From Kitasatospora sp. NBC_00240 (GTDB lineage Bacteria; Actinomycetota; Actinomycetes; Streptomycetales; Streptomycetaceae), in the NCBI RefSeq assembly GCF_026342405.1, contig NZ_JAPEMU010000001.1, positions 6,448,001 to 6,512,000 of the forward strand: a stretch of DNA of 64,000 bases, written 5' to 3'. Under the pieces are notes generated by a model. That model did not search any database. It was not told where the DNA came from and saw nothing but the letters and a program-made list of their open reading frames with translations. The translations under genes and the position numbers were made by a program. The stretch's first letter is position 1, and each line of letters opens with the position of its first letter. Positions 49,149 to 59,540 of the stretch are shown in pieces.

Positions 49149-52100
49149 GTGACCGAACCCCACAGCACCCTCGTGGGCGCGTACCTGCGCCACCCCCACC
49201 TGCACGGCGACCTGATCACCTTCGTCGCCGAGAACGACATCTGGCTGGCCCCGCTCGACGGTGGCCGGGCCTGGCGGCTGACCGCCGATCAGGTCCCGGT
49301 CTCGCACCCCAGATTCTCCCCGGACGGCCGGCACATCGCCTGGACGTCGACCCGGGACGGCGCCCCCGAGATCCACCTGGCACCGGTCGAGGGCGGCCCG
49401 GCCCGCCGGCTGACGTACTGGGGCAGCGGCCAGACCAGGATGCGCGGCTGGACGGCGGACGGCCGCCCGATCGCCACCACCACGGCCGGCCAGGAGACCC
49501 TGCGGCGCAGCTGGGCGTTCGCCGTCCCGCTGGACGGCGGCGAGCCCGCCCGGCTGCCGTACGGGCCGGTCGGCGGCCTGGCGCAGGAGCCCGAAGCCGG
49601 GGGCAGGGTGCTGCTGCTGTCCGCTTGGAGCCGCGAGCCCGCGCACTGGAAGCGCTACCGCGGCGGCACGGCCGGCAAGCTGTGGATCGGCACCGAGGAG
49701 TTCACCCGGGTGCACGCCGGGCTGGGCGGCAACATCGAGTCCCCGCTCTGGGTCGGTGACCGGATCGCCTTCCTCTCCGACCACGAGGGCGCGGGCCGGC
49801 TCTACTCCAGCCTCCCGGACGGCAGCGACCTGCGGGCCCACACCACCGCCGAGGACGGCTTCTACGCCCGCAACGCCACCACCGACGGCGCCCGGGTGGT
49901 CTGGCACAGCGCGGGCGACCTCTGGATCCTGGACGACCTGGACGGCGCCGCGCCGCGCCGCCTGGACATCCGGCTGGCCGGCCCCGCGACCGGCCGCCGG
50001 CCGCGCCCGGTCAGCGCCGCGCACTGGCTGTCGAGCGCGGCCCCGGACCGCACCGGCCGGGCCAGCGCCGTGGTGGTGCGCGGCAGCGTGCACTGGCTGA
50101 CGCACCGTGAGGGCCCGGCCCGGGTGCTGGACGAGACGCCGGGCGTCCGGGCCCGGCTGGCCCGGGTGGTGCCGGGCGAGGACGGCGCCCAGGGCGTGCT
50201 CTGGGTGACCGACGCCGAGGGTGACGACGCCCTCGAGTACGCCCCGGCGGTGCTCGGCGCGGAGCGGCGCCGGCTGGCCGCCGGGCAGCTCGGCCGGGTG
50301 CTCGGCCTGGTCGTCTCGCCGGACGGCAAGCAGCTGGCGGTCGCCTCGCACGACGGCCGGGTGCTGCTGGTGACGCTCGCCGACGGCGCCGTGCACGAGC
50401 TGGCCCGCAGCACCGACGGCGAGGTCAACGGGCTGGTGTTCAGCCCCGACTCGGCCTGGCTGGCCTGGTCGCAGCCGGCGCTCGGGCCGTGGTCGCTGCG
50501 CCAGATCGTGCTCGCGAACCTGGCCACCCGGTCGGTCGGCGAGGCCACTCCGCAGCGGTTCGTCGACACCTCGCCGGCCTTCACCGCGGACGGCAAGCAC
50601 CTCGCGTTCCTGTCGGTGCGCAACTTCGACCCGGTGTACGACGCGCACGTCTTCGACCTGTCCTTCCCCAACGGCTGCCGCCCGTACCTGATCACACTGG
50701 CCGCCGACACGCCGTCCCCGTTCGGCCCGCAGCGCGCCGGCCGGCCGTTCGGCGGCGAGGACGACGACGCCAAGGGCAAGAAGGCGGACGCCGAGGACGG
50801 CTCGGACACGACCCCCGTCACCCGCGTCGACCTGGACGGCATCGCGGACCGGATCATCCCCTTCCCGGTCGAGGGCGGCCGCTTCGGCAGCCTGCGCGCG
50901 GCCAAGGACGGCGTGCTCTGGACCAGGCTGCCGCTGCTCGGCGAACTCGGCGACGAGGCGGCCTCGCTGGAGGACGAGCGGCCGCGTCCGGTGCTGGAGC
51001 GGTTCGACTTCAAGAAGCTGCGCGCCGAGGAGCTGGTCGCCGGACTGGACTCGTTCTCCGTCACCGGGGACGGCGGCCGGCTGGCGGTGCTGGACGAGGG
51101 ACAGTTGCGGATCGTCCCGGCCGACCACAAGGCGGCGGGGGAGGACGACGAGACCGATGTGGACCTCTCCCGGCTGCGGGTCACCGTCGACCCGGCGGCC
51201 GAGTGGCGGCAGATGTTCGACGAGAACGGCCGCATCATGCGCGACAACTTCTGGCGCGCGGACATGGGCGGCTTCGACTGGGCGGGCGCGCTGGCCCGCT
51301 ACCGGCCGCTGGTGGATCGGCTCGGCTCGCACGACGACCTGGTCGACCTGCTCTGGGAGGTCCAGGGCGAGCTGGGCACCTCGCACGCGTACGTGACCCC
51401 GTACGGCACCGGCACCGAGGCCGCCCGCCGGCAGGGCCTGCTCGGCGCGGACCTCGTGAAGGACGGCGAGGTCTGGCGGATCGAGCGGATCCTGCCCGGC
51501 GAGTCCTCCGACCCGCGGGCCCGTTCGCCGCTGGCCGCGCCCGGCGCCGCCGTCCGCCCGGGGGACGCCGTGCTGGCCGTCAACGGCCGCCCGGTGGACC
51601 CGGTCACCGGCCCGGCGCCGCTGCTGGCGGGCACGGCCGGCCAGCCGGTCGAGCTGACCGTCGCGGGCAAGGGCGGCACCGACCAGCGGTACCCGGTGGT
51701 GGTGCCGCTGGCGGACGAGGAGGCGCTGCGCTACCACGACTGGGTGGCCGGGCGCCGGGCCGCCGTCCGGGAGCTCTCCGGCGGCCGGCTCGGCTACCTG
51801 CACGTCCCGGACATGGTCAGCGCCGGCTGGGCGCAGCTGCACCGCGACCTGCGGGTCGAGATGGCCAAGGAGGGCGTGGTGGTCGACCTGCGGGAGAACC
51901 GCGGGGGCCACACCTCCCAGCTGGTGATCGAGAAGCTCAACCGGAAGATCATCGGCTGGGACCGGGCCCGGGACGTCGCGGGCGCCGACCCGTACCCGGG
52001 TGACGCCCCGCGCGGTCCGGTGGTGGCGCTGGCCAACGAGTTCTCCGGCTCGGACGGCGACATCGTCAACGCCGCGATCCAGGCGCTGAAGATCGGCCCG

Positions 52101-52379
52101 GTGGTCGGGACCCGCACCTGGGGCGGTGTGATCGGGATCGACAGCAAGTACAGCCTGGTCGACGGCACCGGGGTTACCCAGCCCAAGTACGCCTTCTGGC
52201 TGGAGGGTTACGGCTGGGGCGTGGAGAACCACGGGGTGGATCCGGACGTCGAGGTGCCGATCGCCCCGCACCAGTACGCGGCCGGCGAGGACCCGCAGCT
52301 GGCCGAGGGCGTGCGGCTGGCGCTGGCCGCCCTGGCGGAGACCCCGGCGAAGACCCCGCCGCCGGTTCCCGGGCTGTAG
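49149..52379 (+). CDS. Tricorn-type protease (S41 family)
   Basis: 1076 residues, full-length for tricorn. N-terminal beta-propellers (FSPDGRHIAWTSTRDG repeats, residues about 15-650), a PDZ domain (about 770-860) and the S41 catalytic core (about 870-1050) with VVVDLRENRGGH, ANEFSGSDGDIVNAAIQ containing the nucleophile Ser, and GTRTWGGVIGI. Cytosolic protease that degrades peptides from the proteasome. GTG start 49149; the gene may be nearly leaderless. Followed by a 21-bp stem. Confidence 0.96.
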   Translation: MTEPHSTLVGAYLRHPHLHGDLITFVAENDIWLAPLDGGRAWRLTADQVPVSHPRFSPDGRHIAWTSTRDGAPEIHLAPVEGGPARRLTYWGSGQTRMRGWTADGRPIATTTAGQETLRRSWAFAVPLDGGEPARLPYGPVGGLAQEPEAGGRVLLLSAWSREPAHWKRYRGGTAGKLWIGTEEFTRVHAGLGGNIESPLWVGDRIAFLSDHEGAGRLYSSLPDGSDLRAHTTAEDGFYARNATTDGARVVWHSAGDLWILDDLDGAAPRRLDIRLAGPATGRRPRPVSAAHWLSSAAPDRTGRASAVVVRGSVHWLTHREGPARVLDETPGVRARLARVVPGEDGAQGVLWVTDAEGDDALEYAPAVLGAERRRLAAGQLGRVLGLVVSPDGKQLAVASHDGRVLLVTLADGAVHELARSTDGEVNGLVFSPDSAWLAWSQPALGPWSLRQIVLANLATRSVGEATPQRFVDTSPAFTADGKHLAFLSVRNFDPVYDAHVFDLSFPNGCRPYLITLAADTPSPFGPQRAGRPFGGEDDDAKGKKADAEDGSDTTPVTRVDLDGIADRIIPFPVEGGRFGSLRAAKDGVLWTRLPLLGELGDEAASLEDERPRPVLERFDFKKLRAEELVAGLDSFSVTGDGGRLAVLDEGQLRIVPADHKAAGEDDETDVDLSRLRVTVDPAAEWRQMFDENGRIMRDNFWRADMGGFDWAGALARYRPLVDRLGSHDDLVDLLWEVQGELGTSHAYVTPYGTGTEAARRQGLLGADLVKDGEVWRIERILPGESSDPRARSPLAAPGAAVRPGDAVLAVNGRPVDPVTGPAPLLAGTAGQPVELTVAGKGGTDQRYPVVVPLADEEALRYHDWVAGRRAAVRELSGGRLGYLHVPDMVSAGWAQLHRDLRVEMAKEGVVVDLRENRGGHTSQLVIEKLNRKIIGWDRARDVAGADPYPGDAPRGPVVALANEFSGSDGDIVNAAIQALKIGPVVGTRTWGGVIGIDSKYSLVDGTGVTQPKYAFWLEGYGWGVENHGVDPDVEVPIAPHQYAAGEDPQLAEGVRLALAALAETPAKTPPPVPGL

Positions 52380-52384
52380 CCGGG

Positions 52385-52431
52385 CCGGCGTCCGCCGGGC
52401 GGGAGCAGGCCTCCCGCCCGGCGGACGCCGG
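52385..52431 (+). terminator. Terminator after the tricorn protease gene
   Basis: 21-bp perfect stem (52385-52405 with 52411-52431), loop CAGGC, six bases after the stop. Confidence 0.9.
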
Positions 52432-52479
52432 TTAGGATGCGTGGCTGATTCATGATCACCGCGTAACGGGGGCAGCGAG

Positions 52480-53148
52480 ATGGCACAGGCACACCCGCAG
52501 GGTTCGTACGGCCGGGGCCCGTACCAGCAGCCGGCGGCCGGCCCGTACGGGCAGCAGGCGCCGCCGTACCCGCCGCAGCCGTACCCGTACGCGCAGCAGG
52601 CGTACCCCCGGCCGCCGTACCCGTCGCAGCCGTACGCCGAGCAGCAGCCGTACCCTCAGCACCCCCAGCCCCAGCAGTCCCACTACCCCCAGTCTCCCCA
52701 CCCCGGCCATGGCCCGCAGCTCCCGCCGGCGCCGGAGGAGGCGGGGGACGGCCGCCGGATCCTGGCGGCCGTCCTCGACGGGGTCTTCGCCCTGGTGGCC
52801 GGGTTCGCGGCGGCCAAGAGCTCCTCGCAGCACGGCGGTTCGGCGGGCGCCTACTTCGGGCTGCTGCTGGCGGTGTCCGTCGGCTTCTCCTTCGTCAACC
52901 ACGTGGTGCTCGCCCGGTTGCTCGGATTCAGCCTGGGCAAGGGCCTGCTGGCCGCACGGGTGATCCGGTACAAGGACGTCAGCCGGCCGGGCACCTGGCG
53001 GCTGGCCAGGCGTTGGCTGCTCGGCTTCGTGATGCTCCCGATCGGCCTGATGCTCGAAGAGCTGGAGCCGGAGGAGGCCTGCGGGGTAAGGGTCGTGCGC
53101 CGCAAGCACCTGGACGGGTGGAAGCGGCGGGCCGGGCGGCTCGGCTAG
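52480..53148 (+). CDS. RDD family membrane protein with Pro/Tyr/Gln-rich N-terminus
   Basis: 222 residues. The first 90 are low-complexity (YPPQPYPYAQQAYPRPPYP-type). The RDD domain follows: RRILAAVLDGVFALVAGF, the second helix AYFGLLLAVSVGFSFVNHVV, GFSLGKGLLAARVIRYKD and ARRWLLGFVMLPIGLM. RDD proteins are small transporters or membrane adaptors. The Pro-rich tail may contact cell division or cell wall partners; unproven. Confidence 0.85.
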   Translation: MAQAHPQGSYGRGPYQQPAAGPYGQQAPPYPPQPYPYAQQAYPRPPYPSQPYAEQQPYPQHPQPQQSHYPQSPHPGHGPQLPPAPEEAGDGRRILAAVLDGVFALVAGFAAAKSSSQHGGSAGAYFGLLLAVSVGFSFVNHVVLARLLGFSLGKGLLAARVIRYKDVSRPGTWRLARRWLLGFVMLPIGLMLEELEPEEACGVRVVRRKHLDGWKRRAGRLG

Positions 53149-53190
53149 CATGCGGCGGTAGCCCCGACCCGATTCCGCGAGGAGACACCG

Positions 53191-53550
53191 ATGTCCGGCG
53201 AGCCGCAGTCCGACTGCCCGTTCTGCAAGATCGTGGCGGGGGAGATCCCGGCGACGGTGGTCCGGCAGAACGAGCGCACCGTCGCGTTCCGGGACATCAA
53301 CCCGCAGGCCCCGACCCACATCCTGGTGATCCCCAAGGCGCACTACCCGAACGCGGCCGCGCTCGCCGCCGCCGAACCCGCGCTGGCCGCCGAACTGCTG
53401 GTCGAGGCGGGCGAGGTGGCGGCCGACGAGAAGATCGACGCGGCGGGCTACCGGCTGATCTTCAACACCGGTGCCGGCGCCGGCCAGACCGTCTTCCACG
53501 CGCACGTCCACGTGCTCGGCGGCACGCCGCTTCGTGAGGGCCTGGTCTGA
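53191..53550 (+). CDS. HIT family hydrolase
   Basis: 119 residues with zinc-type N-terminus ([14 protein letters not shown]) and the histidine triad HAHVHVLGG. Hydrolyses nucleotide-phosphoramide or similar bonds. GAGGAG precedes ATG 53191; the next gene starts 4 bp after the stop. Confidence 0.95.
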   Translation: MSGEPQSDCPFCKIVAGEIPATVVRQNERTVAFRDINPQAPTHILVIPKAHYPNAAALAAAEPALAAELLVEAGEVAADEKIDAAGYRLIFNTGAGAGQTVFHAHVHVLGGTPLREGLV

Positions 53551-53554
53551 CACC

Positions 53555-54472
53555 GTGTCGCAACGCGAACTCGTCGTCCTGGGCACCGCCAGCCAGGTGC
53601 CCACCCGGCACCGCAACCACAACGGCTACCTGCTCCGCTGGGACGGCGAGGGGCTCCTGTTCGACCCGGGGGAGGGCACCCAGCGGCAGATGCTGCACGC
53701 CGGGGTCTCCGCCACCCAGATCACCCGGATCGGCGTCACGCACTTCCACGGCGACCACTGCCTCGGTCTGGCCGGAGTGATCCAGCGGATCAACCTGGAC
53801 CGGGTGCCGCACCCGGTGGACGTGTACTTCCCGGCCTCCGGCGAGGTCTTCTTCCACCGGCTGCGGCACGCCACGGCCTTCCACGAGACGGCCGTGCTGC
53901 GCCCGCACCCGGTGGAGGAGGCGGGCCCGCTGCCCGTCCCCGGGGCCCGCTTCACGCTGGACGCCGTCCGCCTGTCGCACCCCGTCGAGTCCTTCGGCTA
54001 CCGGCTGGCCGAGCCGGACGGCCGCCGGCTGGTGCCGGAGCGCCTGGCCGAGCTGGGCGTCTTCGGCCCGGCGGTGGGCCGGCTCCAGCACCAGGGCGCC
54101 ATCGAGGTGGACGGCCGGACCGTCACCCTGGAGGAGGTCAGCGAGCCGCGTCCCGGCCAGCGGTTCGCCTTCGTGATGGACACCCGGCTCTGCGACGGCG
54201 TGGGCGAGCTCGCCGAGGGCGCCGACCTGCTGGTGATGGAGGCGACCTTCCTGGACGCCGACGCGCACCTGGCCCGCGAGCACGGCCACCTCACCGCCGG
54301 CCAGGCCGCCCAGGTCGCCGCCGGGGCGGGCGCCCGGACCCTCGTGCTCACCCACTTCTCCCAGCGCTACCCGGACCTCGGCGGTCACCTGGCCGAGGCC
54401 CGCCGGTACTTCGACGGCGAGATCGTGGTCGCCGAGGACCTCGCCCGGGTGCCCGTCCCACCGCGCCGTTGA
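53555..54472 (+). CDS. rnz: RNase Z-like metallo-beta-lactamase-fold protein
   Basis: 305 residues from GTG 53555. RNase Z pattern: [21 protein letters not shown], catalytic [18 protein letters not shown], and [10 protein letters not shown] near the C-terminus. Processes tRNA 3' ends in relatives. Operon with the HIT gene. The GTASQVPT start agrees with the Z-phosphodiesterase family. Confidence 0.9.
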   Translation: MSQRELVVLGTASQVPTRHRNHNGYLLRWDGEGLLFDPGEGTQRQMLHAGVSATQITRIGVTHFHGDHCLGLAGVIQRINLDRVPHPVDVYFPASGEVFFHRLRHATAFHETAVLRPHPVEEAGPLPVPGARFTLDAVRLSHPVESFGYRLAEPDGRRLVPERLAELGVFGPAVGRLQHQGAIEVDGRTVTLEEVSEPRPGQRFAFVMDTRLCDGVGELAEGADLLVMEATFLDADAHLAREHGHLTAGQAAQVAAGAGARTLVLTHFSQRYPDLGGHLAEARRYFDGEIVVAEDLARVPVPPRR

Positions 54473-54734
54473 CCGGCGCCGTCGACCCGCGCCGGGAGCC
54501 GGCGCGAGCCACCGGCGGCGGGCCGGCGGGCGGTGGCGGCCGGTGGCCGCACGGAAAACCAGTCGCATCGGCCCCGGAACTGCCGGAGCATCGACCGCGT
54601 GCGCGATTCGTCCGCCGAGAGGTGGCGCCGCACCGCCCCGGCGATCACGCGCGCGGCGTACCCTGGTGACCCCGGACCGACCGAGCGGCACCACGAGACC
54701 ACGGATGGGATGAGGCAGGCCTCAGCGCCGACCT

Positions 54735-55880
54735 ATGAGTGACACATCACATACCCGTACGAACGGACAGTCGCGGCCTGCCCAGGCGGCCGGCTCCGAG
54801 CGGGTCGCCAGCGCCAGGATCGTCATTCCCGAGAAGCACCCGATGGTCACCCTGCTCGGTGCCACCGACTCGCTGCTGCGCGTGATCGAGCGGTCGTTCC
54901 CGGCCGCGGACATCCACGTCCGGGGCAACGAGGTCACCGCGACCGGCGAGCGTGCCGAGGTCGCCCTCGTGCAGCAGCTGTTCTCCGAGATGATGCTGGT
55001 GCTGCGCACCGGCCAGCCCCTGACGGAGGACGCCGTGGAGCGTTCGATCGCGATGCTGCGCAGTGCCGGGGACAACCCGGACGACCCGTCGCCGTCCCAG
55101 GTGTTCACCGCGAACATCCTCTCCAACCGCGGCCGGACCATCCGCCCCAAGACCCTCAACCAGCAGCGCTACGTCGACGCGATCGACAAGCACACGATCG
55201 TCTTCGGCCTCGGCCCGGCCGGTACCGGCAAGACCTACCTCGCGATGGCCAAGGCCGTGCAGGCGCTGCAGGCCAAAGAGGTCAACCGGATCATCCTGAC
55301 CCGGCCCGCCGTCGAGGCGGGGGAGCGCCTGGGCTTCCTGCCCGGCACCCTCTACGAGAAGATCGACCCGTACCTGCGCCCGCTCTACGACGCGCTGCAC
55401 GACATGATGGACCCGGACTCGATCCCCCGGCTGATGGCCGCCGGCACCATCGAGGTCGCCCCGCTGGCGTACATGCGCGGCCGTACCCTCAACGACGCCT
55501 TCATCATCCTGGACGAGGCCCAGAACACCTCGCCCGCGCAGATGAAGATGTTCCTCACCCGCCTCGGCTTCAACTCCCGGGTGGTGGTCACCGGTGACAC
55601 CAGCCAGGTCGACCTCCCGGGCGGTACCCGAAGCGGCCTCAAGGTCGTCCAGGAGATCCTGGCGGACGTACCCGACATCCACTTCTCCGTCCTCACCAGC
55701 ACCGATGTGGTCCGCCACAAGCTGGTCGGCCGGATCGTGGACGCGTACGAGCGCTGGGACGCCGTCCAGGAGGCCGCGGAGAACACCCCGCCCGCCCCCG
55801 CCCGCAAGCCGGCCCAGCGGCGCACCGTGAAGGCGCCGTCGGCCCGGGCACCCCGCCAGTCCCATCGCACCGAAAGCTGA
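54735..55880 (+). CDS. phoH: PhoH family ATPase
   Basis: 381 residues. An N-terminal KH-like domain ([17 protein letters not shown]) is followed by the ATPase core: Walker [27 protein letters not shown], Walker [13 protein letters not shown] and [12 protein letters not shown]. Linked to ribosome and RNA quality control with ybeY, 14 bp downstream. The preceding 262-bp gap contains no gene. Confidence 0.95.
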   Translation: MSDTSHTRTNGQSRPAQAAGSERVASARIVIPEKHPMVTLLGATDSLLRVIERSFPAADIHVRGNEVTATGERAEVALVQQLFSEMMLVLRTGQPLTEDAVERSIAMLRSAGDNPDDPSPSQVFTANILSNRGRTIRPKTLNQQRYVDAIDKHTIVFGLGPAGTGKTYLAMAKAVQALQAKEVNRIILTRPAVEAGERLGFLPGTLYEKIDPYLRPLYDALHDMMDPDSIPRLMAAGTIEVAPLAYMRGRTLNDAFIILDEAQNTSPAQMKMFLTRLGFNSRVVVTGDTSQVDLPGGTRSGLKVVQEILADVPDIHFSVLTSTDVVRHKLVGRIVDAYERWDAVQEAAENTPPAPARKPAQRRTVKAPSARAPRQSHRTES

Positions 55881-55894
55881 GTAACAGCCCCTCC

Positions 55895-56389
55895 ATGTCG
55901 ATCGACATCGCCAACGAGTCCGGTTGGGACGCCGACGAGGACTCCATCCTCGACATCGCCCGCTACGCCCTCGACAAGATGCGGATCCACCCGCAGTCCG
56001 AACTGTCCGTGATCCTGGTGGACAGCGCGGCGATGGAGGAGCTCCACATCCAGTGGATGGACCTGCCGGGCCCCACCGACGTGATGTCCTTCCCGATGGA
56101 CGAGCTGCGTCCGGGCAAGGAGGGCGACGAGCTGCCGCAGGGCCTGCTCGGTGACATCGTGCTCTGCCCGGAGGTCGCCAAGCAGCAGGGCGAGGCGGCC
56201 CCGTCGAAGCACTCCATGGACGAGGAGCTGCAGCTGCTCACCGTCCACGGGGTGCTGCACGTGCTCGGCTACGACCACGAGGAGCCGGACGAGGAGCGGG
56301 CGATGTTCGCGCTCCAGAAGCGGATCCTGGACGACTGGCGTGCCGGTCGGGGCCTCGGCGGCATCTCGCCGGCCCCCACCACCCACTGA
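55895..56389 (+). CDS. ybeY: rRNA maturation endoribonuclease YbeY
   Basis: 164 residues with the zinc motif [17 protein letters not shown] (H-x3-H-x5-H). [11 protein letters not shown] is the family block. Matures 16S rRNA and takes part in ribosome quality control. Part of the phoH-ybeY-corC operon. Confidence 0.97.
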   Translation: MSIDIANESGWDADEDSILDIARYALDKMRIHPQSELSVILVDSAAMEELHIQWMDLPGPTDVMSFPMDELRPGKEGDELPQGLLGDIVLCPEVAKQQGEAAPSKHSMDEELQLLTVHGVLHVLGYDHEEPDEERAMFALQKRILDDWRAGRGLGGISPAPTTH

Positions 56390-56408
56390 GCGCGGGGTCC
56401 GATCCGCT

Positions 56409-57749
56409 GTGAGTGGCGAAAGTACGAGCTTCATCCTGGGTGCCGTCCTGCTCACCGGCGTCGGCTGGCTGGCCGCCTGCGCCGAGGCGGGCATCTCCCG
56501 GGTCTCCCGGTTCCGTGCCGAGGAGGCCGTCCGGGCCGGGCGGCGCGGCTCCGACCGGATGCTGACGCTGGCCTCCGACCCGATCCGCTACCTCAACCTG
56601 GCGACCCTGATCCGGGTGGCCAGCGAGATGGCGGCGGCGGTCATGGTCACCGTGGTCTGCGTCCGTAACGTGGAGCCGACCTGGCAGGCCGTGCTGCTGG
56701 CGTTCGGGGTGATGGTGCTGGTGTCCTTCGTCGCGGTCGGCGTCTCGCCGCGCACGATCGGCCGCCAGCACCCGCTGAGCACCGTCACGGCGGCGGCCTT
56801 CGTGCTGCTGCCGCTGGCCCGGATCCTCGGCCCGATCCCGCGGCTGCTGATCCTGACCGGCAACGCGCTCACCCCCGGCAAGGGGTACCGGGAGGGGCCG
56901 TTCGCCTCCGAGGCGGAGCTGCGGGCGCTGGTCGACCTGGCCGAGAAGGACGACCTGATCGAGGACGACGAGCGCCGGATGGTGCACTCGGTCTTCGAGC
57001 TGGGTGACACCATCGTGCGCGAGGTGATGGTGCCGCGCACCGACCTGGTGATGATCGAGCGGCACAAGACCGTCCGGCAGGCTCTCACGCTGGCGCTGCG
57101 CTCCGGCTTCTCGCGGATCCCGGTGGTCGGCGACAACGAGGACGACGTGGTCGGCATGGTCTACCTCAAGGACCTCGTACGCCTCACCCACATCAACCGT
57201 GACGCGGAGTCCGAGCCGGTCGGCGGCATGATGCGCCCGGCCGTCTTCATCCCCGACAGCAAGCCGGCCGGCGACCTGCTGCGCGAGATGCAGCAGATGC
57301 GCTCGCACGTCGCGATCGTGATCGACGAGTACGGCGGCACGGCCGGCCTGGTCACCATCGAGGACATCCTGGAGGAGATCGTCGGTGAGATCACCGACGA
57401 GTACGACCGGGAGATCGCACCCGTCGAGGACCTCGGCGACGGCTCGTACCGGATCACCGCCCGGCTGCTCGTCGAGGACCTCGGCGACCTGTTCGGCATC
57501 GAGCTGGAGGACGAGGACGTCGAGACCGTCGGCGGCCTGCTCGCCAAGCACCTCGGCCGGGTGCCGATCCCCGGCTCCGCCTGCGAGATACCGCTGCCGG
57601 AGGACGCCGGCACCGACCTCACCGCCATCCTGCTGACCGCCGAGAGCTCGGCCGGCCGGCGCAACCGGATCGGCACCGTGGTCGCCGCCCCGGTCCGCCC
57701 GGCGGACGACGGCCACGGCGAGGACGGCGACCGGCCCGACGGGCGCTGA
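56409..57749 (+). CDS. Hemolysin/CorC family protein (DUF21, CBS pair, CorC_HlyC)
   Basis: 446 residues from GTG 56409. N-terminal DUF21 membrane domain with three to four helices, two CBS repeats (VMVPRTDLVMIERHKTVRQAL and VVGDNEDDVVGMVYLKDLVRL as the main blocks), AIVIDEYGGTAGLVTIEDILEE, and a C-terminal CorC_HlyC FAD-binding-like domain. Probably a magnesium or cobalt efflux transporter. Operon with ybeY. Confidence 0.93.
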   Translation: MSGESTSFILGAVLLTGVGWLAACAEAGISRVSRFRAEEAVRAGRRGSDRMLTLASDPIRYLNLATLIRVASEMAAAVMVTVVCVRNVEPTWQAVLLAFGVMVLVSFVAVGVSPRTIGRQHPLSTVTAAAFVLLPLARILGPIPRLLILTGNALTPGKGYREGPFASEAELRALVDLAEKDDLIEDDERRMVHSVFELGDTIVREVMVPRTDLVMIERHKTVRQALTLALRSGFSRIPVVGDNEDDVVGMVYLKDLVRLTHINRDAESEPVGGMMRPAVFIPDSKPAGDLLREMQQMRSHVAIVIDEYGGTAGLVTIEDILEEIVGEITDEYDREIAPVEDLGDGSYRITARLLVEDLGDLFGIELEDEDVETVGGLLAKHLGRVPIPGSACEIPLPEDAGTDLTAILLTAESSAGRRNRIGTVVAAPVRPADDGHGEDGDRPDGR

Positions 57750-57847
57750 CCGGCACGACGGACGCCGACGACCGGGGCGGGCTGCGACCGCCCCGGAAGG
57801 CGCAGCACGAGTTGCCCGGCCGCCGGGCACGTCACCACCATGTGGTC

Positions 57848-58084
57848 ATGACTCATCAGTTGCGCGCTGAGTACGGCCCGCAGGGCCGGTCCGGCGGCGT
57901 CAGGACCTGGCACATCATGCGGACCGTCGGGGCCACCGAGGCCATGTGCGGCCGCACGATCGACCCGGACGCGGAGACCCGGCCGGAGGACGACTGGGGC
58001 AGGACCGAGCGGCCGGCCTGCCAGCAGTGCGGCTCGCTCTACCTGCACGAGGTGCCGCACGGGTCGGGCGACCCGCACCGCTAG
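57848..58084 (+). CDS. Small Cys-containing protein, function unknown
   Basis: 78 residues. HIMRTVGATEAMCGRTIDPDAET followed by RPACQQCGSLYLHE suggests a CxxC zinc knuckle. Residue order (TWHIM, CGRTI, CQQCGSLYL) is typical of short actinobacterial proteins of unknown function. ATG 57848 is chosen; an upstream start (57812) has no ribosome site. Confidence 0.7.
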   Translation: MTHQLRAEYGPQGRSGGVRTWHIMRTVGATEAMCGRTIDPDAETRPEDDWGRTERPACQQCGSLYLHEVPHGSGDPHR

Positions 58085-58228
58085 GGCCGGCCGGGGCTCG
58101 TCCGGCACCGCCGGGCGGCGCCGCGCCCGCCGCCATGCGGTCCCCGGGATCGGGCGTAGCGTGGAACGCGGGCCGCGTCGCTCGCCCGGCGCGCGGTCCA
58201 CGGCTTCTTCCGCATCGTGGAGGTCTCC

Positions 58229-58768
58229 ATGAAACTGCAAGACGAACTGCCCGTCGACCACCGGCTGGCCACGGTCTACCGGATCGGCGCGGGGCTGGGC
58301 GGGGCGTTCCTGGTGGTCTTCGGGATCCTCGGGCTGACCGGCCATCCGGGCTTCCTGTCCACCGACGGCGACCAGGTGGTCGGACTGTCGACCAACGGCG
58401 CGCTCAGCGTGCTCTCGGTGGTGATGGGCGTGGTGCTGATCGGCGGCGCGGTGGTGGGCGGCAACGTCGCCTCGAATGTCAACATGATCGTCGGCGTGCT
58501 GTTCGTGCTGTCCGGCTTCTACGGTCTGACGGTGCTCGGCCGGCCCGATGCGAACATCCTCAACTTCCGGATGTCCAACATCCTGTTCGCTTTCATCTTC
58601 GGTTTCGTGGTGCTGACCTTCGGGATGTACGGCCGAGTCAGCAGCCACCTGCCGCTGGACAACCCGTACTGGCAGAAGCGCCACCGCGAGGAGCAGCCGC
58701 TGCCCTCCGGCCCGCCGGCCTTCGTCAAGATCCTCAAGCCCGGGCCGCCGAACCCGTTCGGGCACTGA
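58229..58768 (+). CDS. DUF4383 membrane protein
   Basis: 179 residues from ATG 58229 (GGAGG at five bases). Four membrane helices; LATVYRIGAGLGGAFLVVFGILGL and NVNMIVGVLFVLSGFYGLTVLGRPDANILNF (seen as the RPDANILNF block) are characteristic of DUF4383. Function unknown. Confidence 0.85.
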   Translation: MKLQDELPVDHRLATVYRIGAGLGGAFLVVFGILGLTGHPGFLSTDGDQVVGLSTNGALSVLSVVMGVVLIGGAVVGGNVASNVNMIVGVLFVLSGFYGLTVLGRPDANILNFRMSNILFAFIFGFVVLTFGMYGRVSSHLPLDNPYWQKRHREEQPLPSGPPAFVKILKPGPPNPFGH

Positions 58769-58845
58769 GCGCGCGACGGGCCGCGCCCGGTCCCGGCGGC
58801 GGACGCGCCGACGCGTGACGATCACGGCCGCCTATGCTCTGCGGC

Positions 58846-59199
58846 ATGAGTGATGTCACCGAGCTGGACCCTGAGGACAAGAAGATCATCACCCTGGCCC
58901 GTTCCGCCCGCGCCCGCAACGGCGTGGCGGAGGGGGCCGCGGTGCGCGACGAGAACGGCCGCACCTACGTCGCCGGCACGGTCGCCCTGGAGTCGCTGAA
59001 GCTCAGCGCGCTGCAGACGGCCGTGGCGATGGCGGTGGCCAGCGGGGCACGCAGCCTGGAGGCGGCCGCCGTGGTCACCGAGGCCGGGCAGCCCGCCGAG
59101 GCCGACCTGGCCGCCGTGCGCGACCTCGGCGGCGCCGGCACCCCGGTGCTGCTGGCGGGCCCGGACGGCGCCCTGCGGGTGGCCGCCGAGGCCCGCTGA
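58846..59199 (+). CDS. Cytidine-deaminase-like protein lacking zinc ligands
   Basis: 117 residues with the cytidine deaminase fold pattern (ITLARSARARNGVAEGAAV, GRTYVAGTVALESLKLSALQTAVAMAVASG), at the position usual for cdd-like genes before era. There is no Cys or His at all, so neither the C/H-A-E motif nor the P-C-x-x-C motif exists. It cannot work as a zinc deaminase; it may be a structural or regulatory relic kept by selection. Confidence 0.75.
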   Translation: MSDVTELDPEDKKIITLARSARARNGVAEGAAVRDENGRTYVAGTVALESLKLSALQTAVAMAVASGARSLEAAAVVTEAGQPAEADLAAVRDLGGAGTPVLLAGPDGALRVAAEAR

Positions 59200-59316
59200 A
59201 GCAGGCTCGCCCGGAGCGCCGGGCCGGCAGGCGGACGGACGCCCACCCCCGTCGATCCGACGGATAATCTCACCGGGAGAGCTCCGGGGGGAGCTCCTGA
59301 CCGGGGGAGCCGGACG

Positions 59317-59478
59317 ATGGGGCCGTGGGCGTTCTTCGCTGGGCTGCTGCTCAGCGTGATGGGCATGGGCAAGTGGCAGGAGACCGGCTCGCCGTGGTGG
59401 CTGGGCGGCTCGATCGCCCTGTTCGTGATCGTCCTGGTCAGCGGCCTGGCCTCGCTCGGCGGCGGCAAGAAGCCGTAG
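59317..59478 (+). CDS. Small two-helix membrane protein
   Basis: 53 residues: MGPWAFFAGLLLSVMGMGKW and GGSIALFVIVLVSGLASLG form two membrane helices, and the tail is GGGKKP. Preceded by GGGGGAG. It is short but well-packed between the deaminase-like gene and era, which supports it. Function unknown. Confidence 0.65.
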   Translation: MGPWAFFAGLLLSVMGMGKWQETGSPWWLGGSIALFVIVLVSGLASLGGGKKP

Positions 59479-59540
59479 GCCGGGGCCGGGCTCCGGCGGC
59501 CTGTCCGTCCAGACCTTGGTGATCAGGGACAATGGGGCGC

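Noticed and set aside
48453-52271. Very long minus-strand frame opposite rsmE and the tricorn protease gene
   Set aside because: Composition is Arg/Gly/Pro-biased shadow sequence; both genes on the plus strand are clearly identified.
58846-59199. Annotation as a functional cytidine deaminase
   Set aside because: All zinc-binding Cys and His and the catalytic Glu motif are missing.
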